64,000 nucleotides of DNA, taken from Clostridia bacterium. GTDB taxonomy: Bacteria; Bacillota; Clostridia; Oscillospirales; CAG-272. The position numbers were made by a program, and so were the translations under genes. Location of the stretch: assembly GCA_017410065.1 (NCBI GenBank), contig JAFQRL010000041.1, positions 1 through 64,000 on the forward strand, written 5' to 3'. Below, piece after piece: positions 42,464 to 51,628 of this stretch. The notes beneath the pieces are model-generated. The model did not search any database and was not told where the DNA came from. It saw only the letters and a program-made list of their open reading frames with translations. Numbering within the stretch: position 1 is the stretch's first letter; each line of letters starts with the position of its first letter.

Positions 42464-44842
42464 ATGACGAAAAAGTGTTCAACCAAAAAAGCGTTGATCG
42501 CAAGCTTGCTCTCTCTTGTGATTTGCGTATCAATGCTGGTCGGAACGACGTTCGCTTGGTTTACAGACTCTGTCACCTCGGCAAATAACATTATTGCCTC
42601 AGGTAATCTTGACGTCGAGCTGTACTATCAGGTTGAAGGTCAGTCCGATTGGACGAAAGTAACCGATAATACCAACGTATTCAAAGAGGATACGCTTTGG
42701 GAGCCCGGTCACACAGAGGTCGTAAAGCTTAAGGTTGTTAACGAGGGAACTCTTGCTCTTAAGTATCAGCTTGGTGTAAACGTGGCAAGTGAGGTTGGTT
42801 CTGTCAACGTTAACGATGTAGAATTCAAGCTTTCCGACTTTATCAAGTTCGGCATTGTTGACGGCGCACAGAGCTACACTCGCGATCAGGCAATTGCCGC
42901 CGCAGAGGCAAACGGCGCCACCGCACTGAAGACCGCGTACAATTCTACCGTTACCGCTCTTGCTCCCCAGAACGAGAAGATCGTAACGATGGTAGTTTAT
43001 ATGCCCACCACCGTTGGCAACGAAGCAGACGCAAAGGCGGGCGCTGCCGTTCCCACCATTAACCTCGGCATCAACCTGTTTGCAACGCAGATGACTGCGG
43101 AGAGCGATAGCTTCAACGACCAGTACGATAAGAATGCTATCATCGTAACCAATGCTGCAGAGGCGCAGGCAGCTCTCGACAGTGCAGAAGCCGGCGCTAC
43201 CATTAAGCTTGCTCCCGGTGTAAACTACGGTACGCTTCTCCTTCGCCCCGTAGATGGAAATGCCAATACCACTACGAGCCTGAACGAAGCTGATGGCGAG
43301 GGCCTCACCGTTTATAGAAATGAGTATATTCGTAAGGTTGAAAATCTTACCATTATCGGTGCTCCCGGCGCAACGGTTGACGCGATCAAGGTTGAATCCG
43401 GTTATATCAGCGGCTCCTCCTGCAATCTCGTTGATGTCAAGGGGCTCGTGATCGACTCGGTCGAATTCACCGATAAAGCCGATTGTGCACCTCATACCTA
43501 CTCCGCTCCTATTTTCTTCAATCTCACTTGGACGGATGTTGACGGTCTTACTGTTAAGAACTGTAAGCTGATCGGTAACGACGACAAGGTTAATTTCGTG
43601 TACTTCACGATTGACGGTTCAGGTGCGTTCGATGGCGTAGCGTCCAATGTAACCATTACCGGCAATACAGTTGACGGTATCGCAAGACTTTGTGAGCTCC
43701 GTCAGACCGAGAACGTTACCATCACCGATAACGTAATCAAAAATACCGTTCTGCACGGTATGCTCCTTACCGTTCACAACGGCGTTTACGCCGGCAACGT
43801 AACCATCATCGGTAACACCGCTTACGGTATTGGTGATCGTTTCGTAAGAATGGCAGGCGCAGGCGATGCGAACGTTGTAATTAAGGATAATACTAACCTC
43901 AACTATGAGGGTGATGAAGCTGATTACATCAAAGTTACCGATTCTAACGGAACTCCCGTGATTGAGAACAACGTTATTGGCAGAAGTGTTTACGGTCTGA
44001 CTCTCATTCCCGATGGCGTTAACTCCAAAATCATTGTCAGCGATAAAGAAGGATTATTGAACCTTACCAAGCTGTTCGCTGACTGGACTGCACTGTTCAC
44101 AGACGGAAATGGAACCACTTATACCAACTATGCAAACGGTGCGGGTGCTGATTACTATTACAGCGGCAGATGGACTGTGAACCTTGGTGCTAATATCGAT
44201 CTTGGCAACGATACCATCGATCCTATTATCCTTAAGCACCCTGTGTCAACCGGCAATCTTGCATTCAACGGCAATAATTATACAATCAGCAATGCAAAGA
44301 TCGTAACAGATGCGACTACCGAGAACGAAGCAGGCTTGTTCAATGCAAATTACGTAGCATTCAAGAACTTGAAGCTCGATAACATCCACGTTGTCGGTAG
44401 CAATAAAGGCAATTCCACCGCAGGTATTTTGTCCGGCTCTGCAAACGTTGATCAAGGCATAGAGAATATCGCCATCTCCAACTCCTCCGTTACAGGCGGT
44501 AAGTACACAGGCGGCGTTGTCGGTTACGGTTACACCGACGTTGCAAATTGCACGTTGACTAACGTTACCGTTAAGGGCGGATATAAGCTCGGCGGTATTA
44601 TAGGTTACATTTGCGCAAGCGGCGGTACCGGTGATGTTACAGGCAACACCCTCATTGATTGCACCGTTGACGGCATCGGCAACAACATCTTTGCAGGCGG
44701 CAAGGATAAGTATGTAATTGGTCAGGTAGTTGGTAACTACAACTGCAACGGTACTTGCAACAACAATACCATCACTAACATAACCACTTCTGCTGCCGAA
44801 ATTATCGGTGAGATCGAAGCAGGAAAGACCGTTACTCAGTAA
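42464..44842 (+). CDS. Secreted parallel beta-helix surface protein with SipW-type leader
   Basis: 792 residues. The leader (ALIASLLSLVICVSMLVG, then TTFAWFTDS) matches the TasA/CalY-type signal processed by SipW. Residues about 45-215 resemble the TasA/camelysin-like beta-sandwich (SANNIIASGNLDVELYY). From about 240 onward come repeated strand-turns such as NVTITGNTVDG and NVTIIGNTAYG, the pattern of a right-handed parallel beta-helix like a pectate lyase or adhesin. No lyase catalytic residues are clear. Asn/Gly-rich throughout. Strong promoter and AAGGAGG indicate a high level of expression. No SipW gene is in the window. Confidence 0.75.
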   Translation: MTKKCSTKKALIASLLSLVICVSMLVGTTFAWFTDSVTSANNIIASGNLDVELYYQVEGQSDWTKVTDNTNVFKEDTLWEPGHTEVVKLKVVNEGTLALKYQLGVNVASEVGSVNVNDVEFKLSDFIKFGIVDGAQSYTRDQAIAAAEANGATALKTAYNSTVTALAPQNEKIVTMVVYMPTTVGNEADAKAGAAVPTINLGINLFATQMTAESDSFNDQYDKNAIIVTNAAEAQAALDSAEAGATIKLAPGVNYGTLLLRPVDGNANTTTSLNEADGEGLTVYRNEYIRKVENLTIIGAPGATVDAIKVESGYISGSSCNLVDVKGLVIDSVEFTDKADCAPHTYSAPIFFNLTWTDVDGLTVKNCKLIGNDDKVNFVYFTIDGSGAFDGVASNVTITGNTVDGIARLCELRQTENVTITDNVIKNTVLHGMLLTVHNGVYAGNVTIIGNTAYGIGDRFVRMAGAGDANVVIKDNTNLNYEGDEADYIKVTDSNGTPVIENNVIGRSVYGLTLIPDGVNSKIIVSDKEGLLNLTKLFADWTALFTDGNGTTYTNYANGAGADYYYSGRWTVNLGANIDLGNDTIDPIILKHPVSTGNLAFNGNNYTISNAKIVTDATTENEAGLFNANYVAFKNLKLDNIHVVGSNKGNSTAGILSGSANVDQGIENIAISNSSVTGGKYTGGVVGYGYTDVANCTLTNVTVKGGYKLGGIIGYICASGGTGDVTGNTLIDCTVDGIGNNIFAGGKDKYVIGQVVGNYNCNGTCNNNTITNITTSAAEIIGEIEAGKTVTQ

Positions 44843-44920
44843 CTTTTCGAAAGCGCTATCTAAATAACGAAGCCCACTCTATCTCTTCTCGTGAGGGATA
44901 GGGTGGCTAACAAAAGACGG

Positions 44921-44957
44921 AATCGGTGAGCAAATTTTGCTCACCGATTTATTTTAT
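44921..44957 (+). terminator. Strong terminator
   Basis: AATCGGTGAGCA (44921-44932) pairs with TGCTCACCGATT (44938-44949), then TATTTTATTT. A weaker hairpin precedes it at about 44876-44906. Confidence 0.85.
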
Positions 44958-45030
44958 TTAGCTCTACCGCGCGTTGCTCGTTTAATCGATTATATCAAAA
45001 AGCCCCATATAATTTATCTGTAAAACTCAA

Positions 45031-45065
45031 ATCTTTAGCCTATCTTTAGCGAGCCGTGATATAAT
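45031..45065 (+). promoter_or_regulatory. Activator-type promoter with 11-bp direct repeats
   Basis: ATCTTTAGC at 45031-45039 and again at 45042-45050 (11-bp period), followed by TATAAT at 45060-45065 preceded by TGA. No -35 is present. This is the layout of OmpR-family response-regulator sites. Confidence 0.75.
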
Positions 45066-45096
45066 CCCCTTATAAAATGGGAAAGTAGGATTTCAT

Positions 45097-45849
45097 ATGG
45101 CGTTTCAAACGGTGTTCAAGCGGTACGAACTAAAATATATGCTGACTCTCGAACAAAAGGAAAAGATACTTGAAGCGATGTCGCCGTATATGCAGCTTGA
45201 CAAATACGGACGGACAACGATACGGAATATCTACTTCGATACCGACAATTATAGGTTGATACGGCGTTCTATTGAAAAGCCTGCCTATAAGGAAAAAATA
45301 CGAATACGCAGCTACGCTCAGGCAACTGCCGACAGCACGGTATTCGTGGAACTGAAAAAGAAATACGAGAAGGTAGTCTATAAGCGCAGACTTCCCCTGT
45401 GCGAAGCAGATGCTATGGCGTGGGTATGCCGTGAAAATCCGTGTCCCGTGAACACGCAGATCTCCCGAGAGATCGATTATTTTATCGATTTTTACAGAAA
45501 ACTAAATCCGACGGTGTTTCTCTCCTATGAGCGAGAAGCCTACTACGATAAGGACGGCGGAGATTTTCGTGTGACCTTTGACGATAACATTTTGTGCCGT
45601 CAAACTGACGTGAATCTTTGCTCGTCCGTGTACGGCACACCGATCCTGCCAGAAGGAAAGGTGCTGATGGAGCTGAAATGCTCGGGCGGGATTCCGCTTT
45701 GGATGGTCGAGGTGCTTTCCCGTGAGCGTATCTATAAAACCTCATTTTCAAAATACGGAACAGCGTACTCTACGTTGATATTTCCCGAAATCTATTTACC
45801 AAATTCGATAAAACATAAGGAGATCATAACAAATGGATGCAATATTTAA
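45097..45849 (+). CDS. VTC-domain polyphosphate-polymerase-like protein
   Basis: 250 residues, cytoplasmic. The VTC tunnel-barrel domain (PF09359) shows KRYELKYMLT at the N-terminus, RNIYFDT, EKIRIRSY (basic tunnel), VFVELKKKYEKVVYKRR, SYEREAYY and LMELKCSGG (metal Glu). Fungal VTC makes polyphosphate from ATP; bacterial homologues next to DUF4956 have not been assigned a firm role, so activity is inferred. It overlaps the next gene by 17 bases. Confidence 0.85.
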   Translation: MAFQTVFKRYELKYMLTLEQKEKILEAMSPYMQLDKYGRTTIRNIYFDTDNYRLIRRSIEKPAYKEKIRIRSYAQATADSTVFVELKKKYEKVVYKRRLPLCEADAMAWVCRENPCPVNTQISREIDYFIDFYRKLNPTVFLSYEREAYYDKDGGDFRVTFDDNILCRQTDVNLCSSVYGTPILPEGKVLMELKCSGGIPLWMVEVLSRERIYKTSFSKYGTAYSTLIFPEIYLPNSIKHKEIITNGCNI

Positions 45850-46522
45850 GGGCGTTTTTGATAACGAGCTGACACAGGTGATTGAGGTGGGAGATTTTCT
45901 GCTTTGCCTTGGCGTGTCGCTCGTGCTTGGACTCATTATGGCGGCGGCATATATGTGGAGAAACGAGCATACCAAGAGCTTTCTTGTCACACTCGCGCTC
46001 CTGCCTGCCGTTGTGTGCGTTGTCATTATGATGGTAAACGGCAATATCGGCGCGGGCGTTGCGGTGGCAGGTGCGTTCAGCCTTGTTCGCTTCCGTAGCG
46101 CACCCGGCTCGGCAAAGGAGATCGTTACCATCTTTCTTGCAATGGGTGCAGGGCTGATCGCAGGTATGGGATACCTTGGCTTTGCCGCACTCTTTACCGT
46201 TATTATGTGCTTGATGTTCCTTATCTACAATGCCGTGGCAGGCAACTCTAAGAGCGAGGCTGTCAACAAAACCATTAAAATCACCATTCCCGAGGATCTT
46301 GACTATTCGGGTGCGTTTGACGATATCTTTGCCGAGTACACTAAAAAGAACGAGCTTGTTAAGGTCAAGACCACCAATATGGGCAGTATGTTCCGCCTTA
46401 CATACAACGTAACGCTCAAGGATGCGACCAAGGAAAAAGAGATGATCGACCGCATCCGTGAGCGCAACGGAAATCTTGAAATTATGGTGTCAAAGCAGGA
46501 AACGCGCGTAGCGGAGCTTTGA
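45833..46522 (+). CDS. DUF4956 membrane protein
   Basis: 229 residues. Four hydrophobic segments in the first 130 residues, including GAGVAVAGAFSLVRFRSAPG, the most conserved DUF4956 block, then a soluble alpha/beta domain (about 145-229). This family lies next to VTC-domain and CotH- or Cthe_2159-like proteins in many Firmicutes. Function unknown; a transport or anchoring role is plausible. AAGGAG ribosome site. Confidence 0.85.
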   Translation: MDAIFKGVFDNELTQVIEVGDFLLCLGVSLVLGLIMAAAYMWRNEHTKSFLVTLALLPAVVCVVIMMVNGNIGAGVAVAGAFSLVRFRSAPGSAKEIVTIFLAMGAGLIAGMGYLGFAALFTVIMCLMFLIYNAVAGNSKSEAVNKTIKITIPEDLDYSGAFDDIFAEYTKKNELVKVKTTNMGSMFRLTYNVTLKDATKEKEMIDRIRERNGNLEIMVSKQETRVAEL

Positions 46523-46538
46523 TGATAAGGAGAACGCT

Positions 46539-48656
46539 ATGAAAACAAAAATATTTGTACTTTTACTGTGTCTTGTTCTGCTTCTTACGGGATGCGGAAA
46601 GAAGGATAAGAACGAGGGCTACCAAAATCCCGAGGAGCAAGGAACAACGGCAGATCTCGGTGACGATAACAAGAGCTTTGGAGAATCGCTTGACTCACTC
46701 GGCGCGTATGACGGTTATTTTGAGGGCGAGTCCACCGATATTGTAGTCGAATGTGTTTCGGGAACGCAGGGTGCTTATAAGCTCGAAGGCACGACGCTGA
46801 CCTTTACCGGGGTATGTGAAGAAAGCGTATATTCCATTTCGGGTAAGCTGCGCGGCAATATCGTCATTGACGTTGGTGATAGCTATAAATTCGATCTGGA
46901 GCTTTGCGGACTTTCTATTGTCTGCAATTCTACCAATCCCATTACCGTAATAAGCGGTGATGAGGTTGCTATCCAAGCAAAAAAGGATACAAAGAACTAT
47001 ATTTACGATATGCGTTCTACCATTGACTCTACCGATGAAACGCTCTATTCGGGTGCAATTCACTCCGACGTTGACCTTGAGATCGGAGGCAAGGGGGAGC
47101 TGACCGTGGTTTCCGAGAACAACAACGGTATTCACTCAAAGGACGATTTGCAGGTCAAGAACCTCACTCTCCTTGTGGCTTGTATTGACAATTCGCTCAA
47201 AGGCAACGATGGCGTAGAAATTGAGGGGGGCAGTACCACGCTCATTGCATCGGGTGGTGATTGCATCAAGACCTCGAATAGCGACATATCCGAGAAAGGC
47301 AATCAGCGCGGTAGCATCAGCATTGTTGGCGGTACGCATAATCTTTACGCCGCCTGCGACGGAATCGATGCGGCGTACAATGCGACGGTTGATGACAGCA
47401 CCACCGCGCTGAATATTTACACCGATAAATACTCCAACTATTCAAAGGAAGTAACGGCGACCTCGTCAGATACCAACTATATCCGTTTTACGAGCAATGC
47501 ATATTATTATTCTGTCAAATATTATAATTCCGATACCGACTACGTTTGGGTGAATGCCGAGTATCACTCTAAGGTGTCGGGCAGCAGAAGCAATTATTAC
47601 TACTATTCCTATCCTAAGATGCCCGATTATGCAAAGGTACAGTTCTTTATTTACGAAACCGAATCACAGCGCGGTCAGGACTCGGAATACCTTGTTGCTT
47701 CTGATTATCTGTCACAGAATAGTGCTTGCGATACTTTCGCCTTGACACAATCCTATAACGGACTTTATTACGAGTGGACGAATTACACCACAACGATCCA
47801 AGAGGGTGGATTTGGCGGCCCAGGAGGAATGGGAGGTCCCGGCGGTATGGACGGTGGTAACACCGATAAAGGCGAGTATTCCACCAAGGGAATCAAAGCG
47901 GCGAACGAGATCGTTATAAACAACGGAACGGTAAACATCAAGTCCTACGACGATGCCATTCACGCAAACAACGATGGAAGTCTTGAAAACGGCGCGACAC
48001 CACTTGGAAATGTCACAATAAACGGCGGCACGATCACCGCATACTCCAACGATGACGGACTGCACGCAGACGGTGCGCTTTCGGTAAGGGCGGGAACGGT
48101 CAGTGTTACCAACTCCTACGAGGGCGTTGAAGGTACGACCGTCAATATCTCGGGCGGTTACGTTTCGGTGATTGCTAAGGATGACGGAATCAACGCTACC
48201 GCAACCTCGGGCGTGGCAATCGCTATCAGTGGCGGTACAGTATATATTTACTGTACGGGTGACGGCATCGACTCCAATAGCCGTACCTCGTATCAAGGAA
48301 TTGTATTCTCCGGAGGTAATACCGTTGTGATCTCCAATTCAAACGGCAACTCGGCTATTGACACCGAGCAGGGCTATGCTTATGAGGGCGGTGCGGTAAT
48401 CGCTATTATGCCTCGTGGCGGTATGTCAAGCGAAGCAACGCACTGTCAGAGCTTCTCAAGCGTTGGAAAATCCACTCAAATGTCCTTGACAAAGGATAAC
48501 TACCTTGTAGCAGAGATCGGCGGTGGCACGGCAACCGTAAAAATGCCTGCGTCGATCAATGCGCTCGTTATTACACTTGGAGATAGCTCACCGAGCATCA
48601 CCACAGAGACTTCTGTAAGTGTCACCCTTGACGAAAACGGCGTAGCTTGGAATTAA
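46539..48656 (+). CDS. Cthe_2159-type carbohydrate-binding lipoprotein
   Basis: 705 residues. Signal peptide with lipobox LTGC (Cys19). The main part is a right-handed beta-helix with repeated turns such as NNNGIHSKDDLQV, GGDCIKTSN, CDGIDAAYN, DDAIHANND, DDGLHADGALSV and DDGINATA: the Asp-Gly-Ile turns of the Cthe_2159 family, whose founder binds acidic polysaccharides with calcium. A GGPGGMGGPGGM loop lies near residue 425. Third gene of the VTC-DUF4956 unit, 16 bases downstream. Substrate unknown. Confidence 0.8.
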   Translation: MKTKIFVLLLCLVLLLTGCGKKDKNEGYQNPEEQGTTADLGDDNKSFGESLDSLGAYDGYFEGESTDIVVECVSGTQGAYKLEGTTLTFTGVCEESVYSISGKLRGNIVIDVGDSYKFDLELCGLSIVCNSTNPITVISGDEVAIQAKKDTKNYIYDMRSTIDSTDETLYSGAIHSDVDLEIGGKGELTVVSENNNGIHSKDDLQVKNLTLLVACIDNSLKGNDGVEIEGGSTTLIASGGDCIKTSNSDISEKGNQRGSISIVGGTHNLYAACDGIDAAYNATVDDSTTALNIYTDKYSNYSKEVTATSSDTNYIRFTSNAYYYSVKYYNSDTDYVWVNAEYHSKVSGSRSNYYYYSYPKMPDYAKVQFFIYETESQRGQDSEYLVASDYLSQNSACDTFALTQSYNGLYYEWTNYTTTIQEGGFGGPGGMGGPGGMDGGNTDKGEYSTKGIKAANEIVINNGTVNIKSYDDAIHANNDGSLENGATPLGNVTINGGTITAYSNDDGLHADGALSVRAGTVSVTNSYEGVEGTTVNISGGYVSVIAKDDGINATATSGVAIAISGGTVYIYCTGDGIDSNSRTSYQGIVFSGGNTVVISNSNGNSAIDTEQGYAYEGGAVIAIMPRGGMSSEATHCQSFSSVGKSTQMSLTKDNYLVAEIGGGTATVKMPASINALVITLGDSSPSITTETSVSVTLDENGVAWN

Positions 48657-48671
48657 GTTTACAATATCACC

Positions 48672-48700
48672 TTGATATAAAAAGCAAAAAATGATATAAT
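48672..48700 (+). promoter_or_regulatory. Promoter of the two-component system
   Basis: TTGATA (48672-48677), 17-bp spacer, TATAAT (48695-48700). Confidence 0.8.
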
Positions 48701-48732
48701 CAGTATTAGAAATGACGAAAGGAGGCGCAAAT

Positions 48733-49407
48733 ATGCGGATTTTAATTGCTGAGGACGATCCCAAGCTGCTCAAAAGCCTTGTGCATATATTCGAGATGAA
48801 TCACTATGCCGTGGACGGCGTGGATAACGGTGTCGATGCATTCGATTTTGCGTCCTCGGATGAATACGACGGTCTTGTACTTGACATTATGATGCCCGGT
48901 ATGGACGGCGTGACTTTACTCAAAAAGCTCCGCGCAAACGGAATCACAACGCCTGCGCTCTTTCTGACCGCCAAGACCGAAACCTACCAAAAGATCGAGG
49001 GGCTTGATGCAGGGGCTGACGATTATCTCCCCAAGCCATTCTCAACAGGAGAGCTTCTTGCCCGTGTCCGTGCGATGCTTCGCAGAAAGGACAATTTCAC
49101 GCCCGATCTGCTCACGTTTGAAAAGCTGACACTCAACCGATCCACCTATGAGCTTGTTTATGACGGCAAAACGCAAGCTCTCAGCGGAAAAGAATTTCAG
49201 GTGATGGAGATGATGATGCAAAATCGTGGTATCATCGTGACCGCCGAGCAGCTGATCACACACATTTGGGGCTGGAATACCGACGTGGATATGAGCGTAG
49301 TGTACGTTCACGTTTCCAACATCCGCAAAAAGCTCGATGCGCTTTCCGCTCCCGTAGCAATCAAGTTCGTCAAGGGCGCAGGCTATACCTTGGAGGCGAC
49401 GGTATGA
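48733..49407 (+). CDS. OmpR-family response regulator
   Basis: 224 residues. Receiver domain with MRILIAEDDPKLL (acidic pocket), LVLDIMMPGMDG (phosphorylated Asp) and LFLTAK / DDYLPKPF (switch Thr and Lys). C-terminal winged helix ends VYVHVSNIRKKL...VKGAGYTLE. Start at 48733 because AAAGGAGG precedes it; the ATG at 48712 would place this site inside the gene. Overlaps the kinase gene by four bases. Likely regulates the VTC operon just upstream, whose promoter has 11-bp direct repeats. Confidence 0.92.
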   Translation: MRILIAEDDPKLLKSLVHIFEMNHYAVDGVDNGVDAFDFASSDEYDGLVLDIMMPGMDGVTLLKKLRANGITTPALFLTAKTETYQKIEGLDAGADDYLPKPFSTGELLARVRAMLRRKDNFTPDLLTFEKLTLNRSTYELVYDGKTQALSGKEFQVMEMMMQNRGIIVTAEQLITHIWGWNTDVDMSVVYVHVSNIRKKLDALSAPVAIKFVKGAGYTLEATV

Positions 49408-50642
49408 TTTACAGACTTCAAAGGAAATTCATTTTGATATGTACAGTGTCGGTGCTGACGGTCATTGCATTGGTGTTTGGCGTTATCCTTGTACTCAATA
49501 TATCCTCAATGAACAGAAATATGGATATGCTGGCAGACCGAGTATCAGAGGGCGGCGGAAGTTTTCCCGGATCTATGGAGGAAAAGCCCGAGCCCGATAA
49601 GATGCCTCCACCTAATGCTCAGGACTTTGAGTTTATCACCCCCGAAACACCGTTCTCCACGCGCCATTTTACCGTATTCTTTGATAAACAGGGCGAGGTT
49701 GCGAGAACCAATACCGAGTCCATCTATTCTATCACGGAAGAAGCGGCCATCGAGTATGCAGAAAGTGTGCTTGACGATGAAGATACAAGGGGTTGGATAG
49801 ACAACTATCGGTATAAGGTCTTTGCATCGGAAATGGGAACAGGCGTTGTGTTCGTCGATGGAAGTATGAGCCGTTCGTCGCTTATGCAGTCGATGACGAT
49901 CGCGGGCTTCGTTCTGCTCGGATGCGCCGCGCTCGTGCTGATTCTTATATTCCTGCTCTCGAAAAAGGCGGTAAATCCCATTGCCGAGAGCTACGAAAAG
50001 CAGAAGCAGTTCATTACCGATGCAAATCACGAGCTGAAAACTCCGCTGACCTTAATTCTCGCAAATCTCGATATTGCCGAAGCCGAGCTTGGCAAAAACG
50101 AATGGCTTGACGATATCCGCTCCGAAGGACATAGAATGACAGAGCTTGTGAATCAGCTCGTCGCGCTCTCCCGTATGGACGAGGAAGGACAGCCTCTAAA
50201 TATGACCGATGTCGCTCTTGGAGAGCTTGTTGCCAATACCGCCCGCGAGTTTGAACCGCTTGCAAAGGAGCGAGGCAAAGCAATCACATCAAGCATTGAC
50301 AAAGAAATTTCTTATCTTGGTGACGAAGCGCTCCTTCACCGACTTGTCGGTATCTTGATGGATAATGCTATTAAGTATTGCGATCAGGGCGGTGAGATCA
50401 CCGTAAATCTTCACAGAGGAAGAAGAACTATTCTCACCGTGGAAAACACCTATGCAGCCGTTGGAGAGATCGAGCTTGACCGCTTGTTCGACCGCTTCTA
50501 CCGCGCAGACAAGGCGAGAAAATTTACGGGTGGTTACGGCGTAGGACTTTCTATGGCGAAAGCAATTGTCGAGAAGCACAAGGGCGAGATCACGGCGTAC
50601 AAAAAAGATGCAGCACATATTGGATTTAAGATTGTATTGTAA
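49404..50642 (+). CDS. Sensor histidine kinase
   Basis: 412 residues. Two transmembrane segments (about 10-32 and 155-180) flank an extracellular sensor of some 120 residues containing a Pro-rich EEKPEPDKMPPP stretch. The phosphoacceptor motif ITDANHELKTPLTL lies near residue 212; ATPase motifs are MDNAIKYC (N box), FDRFYRADKAR (F box) and GYGVGLSMAKAIVEKH (G box). No clear HAMP. Start ATG 49404 overlaps the regulator stop (ATGA). Signal unknown; the genetic context suggests an envelope or polysaccharide cue. Confidence 0.92.
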   Translation: MIYRLQRKFILICTVSVLTVIALVFGVILVLNISSMNRNMDMLADRVSEGGGSFPGSMEEKPEPDKMPPPNAQDFEFITPETPFSTRHFTVFFDKQGEVARTNTESIYSITEEAAIEYAESVLDDEDTRGWIDNYRYKVFASEMGTGVVFVDGSMSRSSLMQSMTIAGFVLLGCAALVLILIFLLSKKAVNPIAESYEKQKQFITDANHELKTPLTLILANLDIAEAELGKNEWLDDIRSEGHRMTELVNQLVALSRMDEEGQPLNMTDVALGELVANTAREFEPLAKERGKAITSSIDKEISYLGDEALLHRLVGILMDNAIKYCDQGGEITVNLHRGRRTILTVENTYAAVGEIELDRLFDRFYRADKARKFTGGYGVGLSMAKAIVEKHKGEITAYKKDAAHIGFKIVL

Positions 50643-50696
50643 AAATAGCAGAGGGCCATTCGCTTAATTATAAGCTTTTGACTCAGCCCCTTTTTT

Positions 50697-50800
50697 GGTC
50701 GGAATGACAGGGTATGCTTCACTACGTTACGCAGATACCGCAAGCGGTATGCGAACCTGCATTTTGCTATGCAAAACAGAACCAAATTGACACACCAAGC
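50697..50800 (-). repeat. tRNA-Pro 3'-end fragment with short cassette (copy a)
   Basis: TGGTCGGAATGACAGG (50697-50712) is identical, as the reverse complement, to the last 16 bases of tRNA-Pro including CCA. CCTG of the T-stem resumes at 50757. Between them, on the minus strand, ATACCGC-TT-GCGGTAT and CTGCG-TAA-CGTAG form two hairpins, a shortened form of the cassette. A TTTTGC-ATA-GCAAAA hairpin (50763-50777) precedes the T-stem. No anticodon arm. Confidence 0.75.
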
Positions 50801-50803
50801 AAA

Positions 50804-50840
50804 AAAGAGAAAACAACCACTAGGGCTATTTTCTCTTTTA
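50804..50840 (-). terminator. Terminator after tRNA-like copy b
   Basis: 11-bp stem 50804-50814 with 50830-50840, directly past CCA of copy b on the minus strand. Confidence 0.75.
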
Positions 50841-50841
50841 T

Positions 50842-50973
50842 GGTCGGAATGACAGGATATTCGACTGTGGCGAAGATTCACACGCTCTGCGCCTTGAAAG
50901 CAAGCTTTCAGATCTTTGAGCGGCGAATGCGAACCTGCATCCGCTTCGCGAACAGGCTCGAATCGACAAACCA
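50842..50973 (-). repeat. tRNA-Pro 3'-end fragment with full cassette (copy b)
   Basis: TGGTCGGAATGACAGG (50842-50857) again matches the tRNA-Pro 3' end. On the minus strand GCAGG-TTCG (50930-50938) is followed by the cassette: ATTCGC-CGCTC pairs with GAGCG-T-GTGAAT, TGAAAGC-TT-GCTTTCA is the apical hairpin, and TTCG/CGAA the third. TTCGC-GAA-GCGGA forms a hairpin upstream. Homologous to copies e and f with many compensatory changes. Confidence 0.8.
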
Positions 50974-50983
50974 AACCCAAAGA

Positions 50984-51014
50984 AGAAGACCATCACAAGG
51001 ATGGTCTTCTTTTT
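50984..51014 (-). terminator. tRNA-Pro terminator
   Basis: 12-bp stem 50984-50995 with 51001-51012, right after the CCA of tRNA-Pro on the minus strand. Confidence 0.85.
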
Positions 51015-51090
51015 TGGTCGGAATGACAGGATTCGAACCTGCGACATCGTGCTCCCAAAGCACGCGCGCTACCAACTGCGCTACATCCCG
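51015..51090 (-). tRNA. tRNA-Pro (anticodon TGG)
   Basis: 76 bases with encoded CCA. Acceptor CGGGATG (5' at 51090) pairs with CATTCCG (one G-U); D-arm GCGCAGTTGGTAGCGC; anticodon loop CTTTGGGAG gives TGG, reading CCN codons; T-arm GCAGG-TTCGAAT-CCTGT; discriminator A. Confidence 0.97.
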
Positions 51091-51575
51091 AAATTATTTT
51101 ATTGATTAGTAAATATTGGTTAGTAAGAAGTGCGCTTTGTCCGCCCCGTCCCGTCACATAGTCGTTTCGCGTCGCTCGGTACGCTCGCTTCTAAAACTCC
51201 TTGTTTTGGGGACTTCGCTTCGCATAAACGGTTATCAACCGTTTCTCGCTCGCTCACCCAAAGCACCGCGCTACAGGCTGCGCTACATCCCGAAATTATT
51301 TTATTGGTTAGTAAATATTGGTTAGTAAGAAGTGTGCTTTGTCCGCCCCGTCCCGTCACATAGTCGTTTCGCGTCGCTCGGTACACACGCTTCTAAAACT
51401 CCTTGTTTTGGGGACTTCGCTTCGCATAAACGGTTATCAACCGTTTCTCGCTCGCTCACCCAAAGCACCGCGCTACGGGCTGCGCTACATACCGAAATTA
51501 TTTTATTGATTAGTTAATATTGGTTAGTAAGAAGTGCGCTTTGTCCGCCCCGTCCCGTCACATAGTCGTTTCTCG
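51090..51575 (-). repeat. 202-bp tandem repeat carrying tRNA-Pro 5' halves
   Basis: About 2.4 units with an exact 202-bp period (anchors at 51090, 51292, 51494). Each complete unit ends, on the minus strand, with a near copy of tRNA-Pro bases 1-36, from CGGGATG through the anticodon (51257-51292 and 51459-51494), then departs into unrelated hairpin-rich sequence (AAACGGTT-GAT-AACCGTTT). The repeats lie between the promoter at 51629-51657 and the intact tRNA. Several open frames cross them, but they shift between copies and are not genes. Confidence 0.88.
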
Positions 51576-51628
51576 TCGCTCGGGAGACCGGATCTAGAAA
51601 GGTGGAGTAGATGAAATTTAGCCCTATT

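Noticed and set aside
42599-43495. 298-codon minus-strand frame inside the beta-helix protein gene
   Set aside because: Shadow of a repetitive, biased plus-strand gene with a promoter and signal peptide.
50714-51109. 131-codon plus-strand frame over the tRNA-Pro locus
   Set aside because: It runs antisense through the intact tRNA and the tRNA-like tails.
51116-51517. Small open frames in the 202-bp repeats
   Set aside because: They exist only because the repeats are identical; they cross tRNA fragments and have no ribosome sites.
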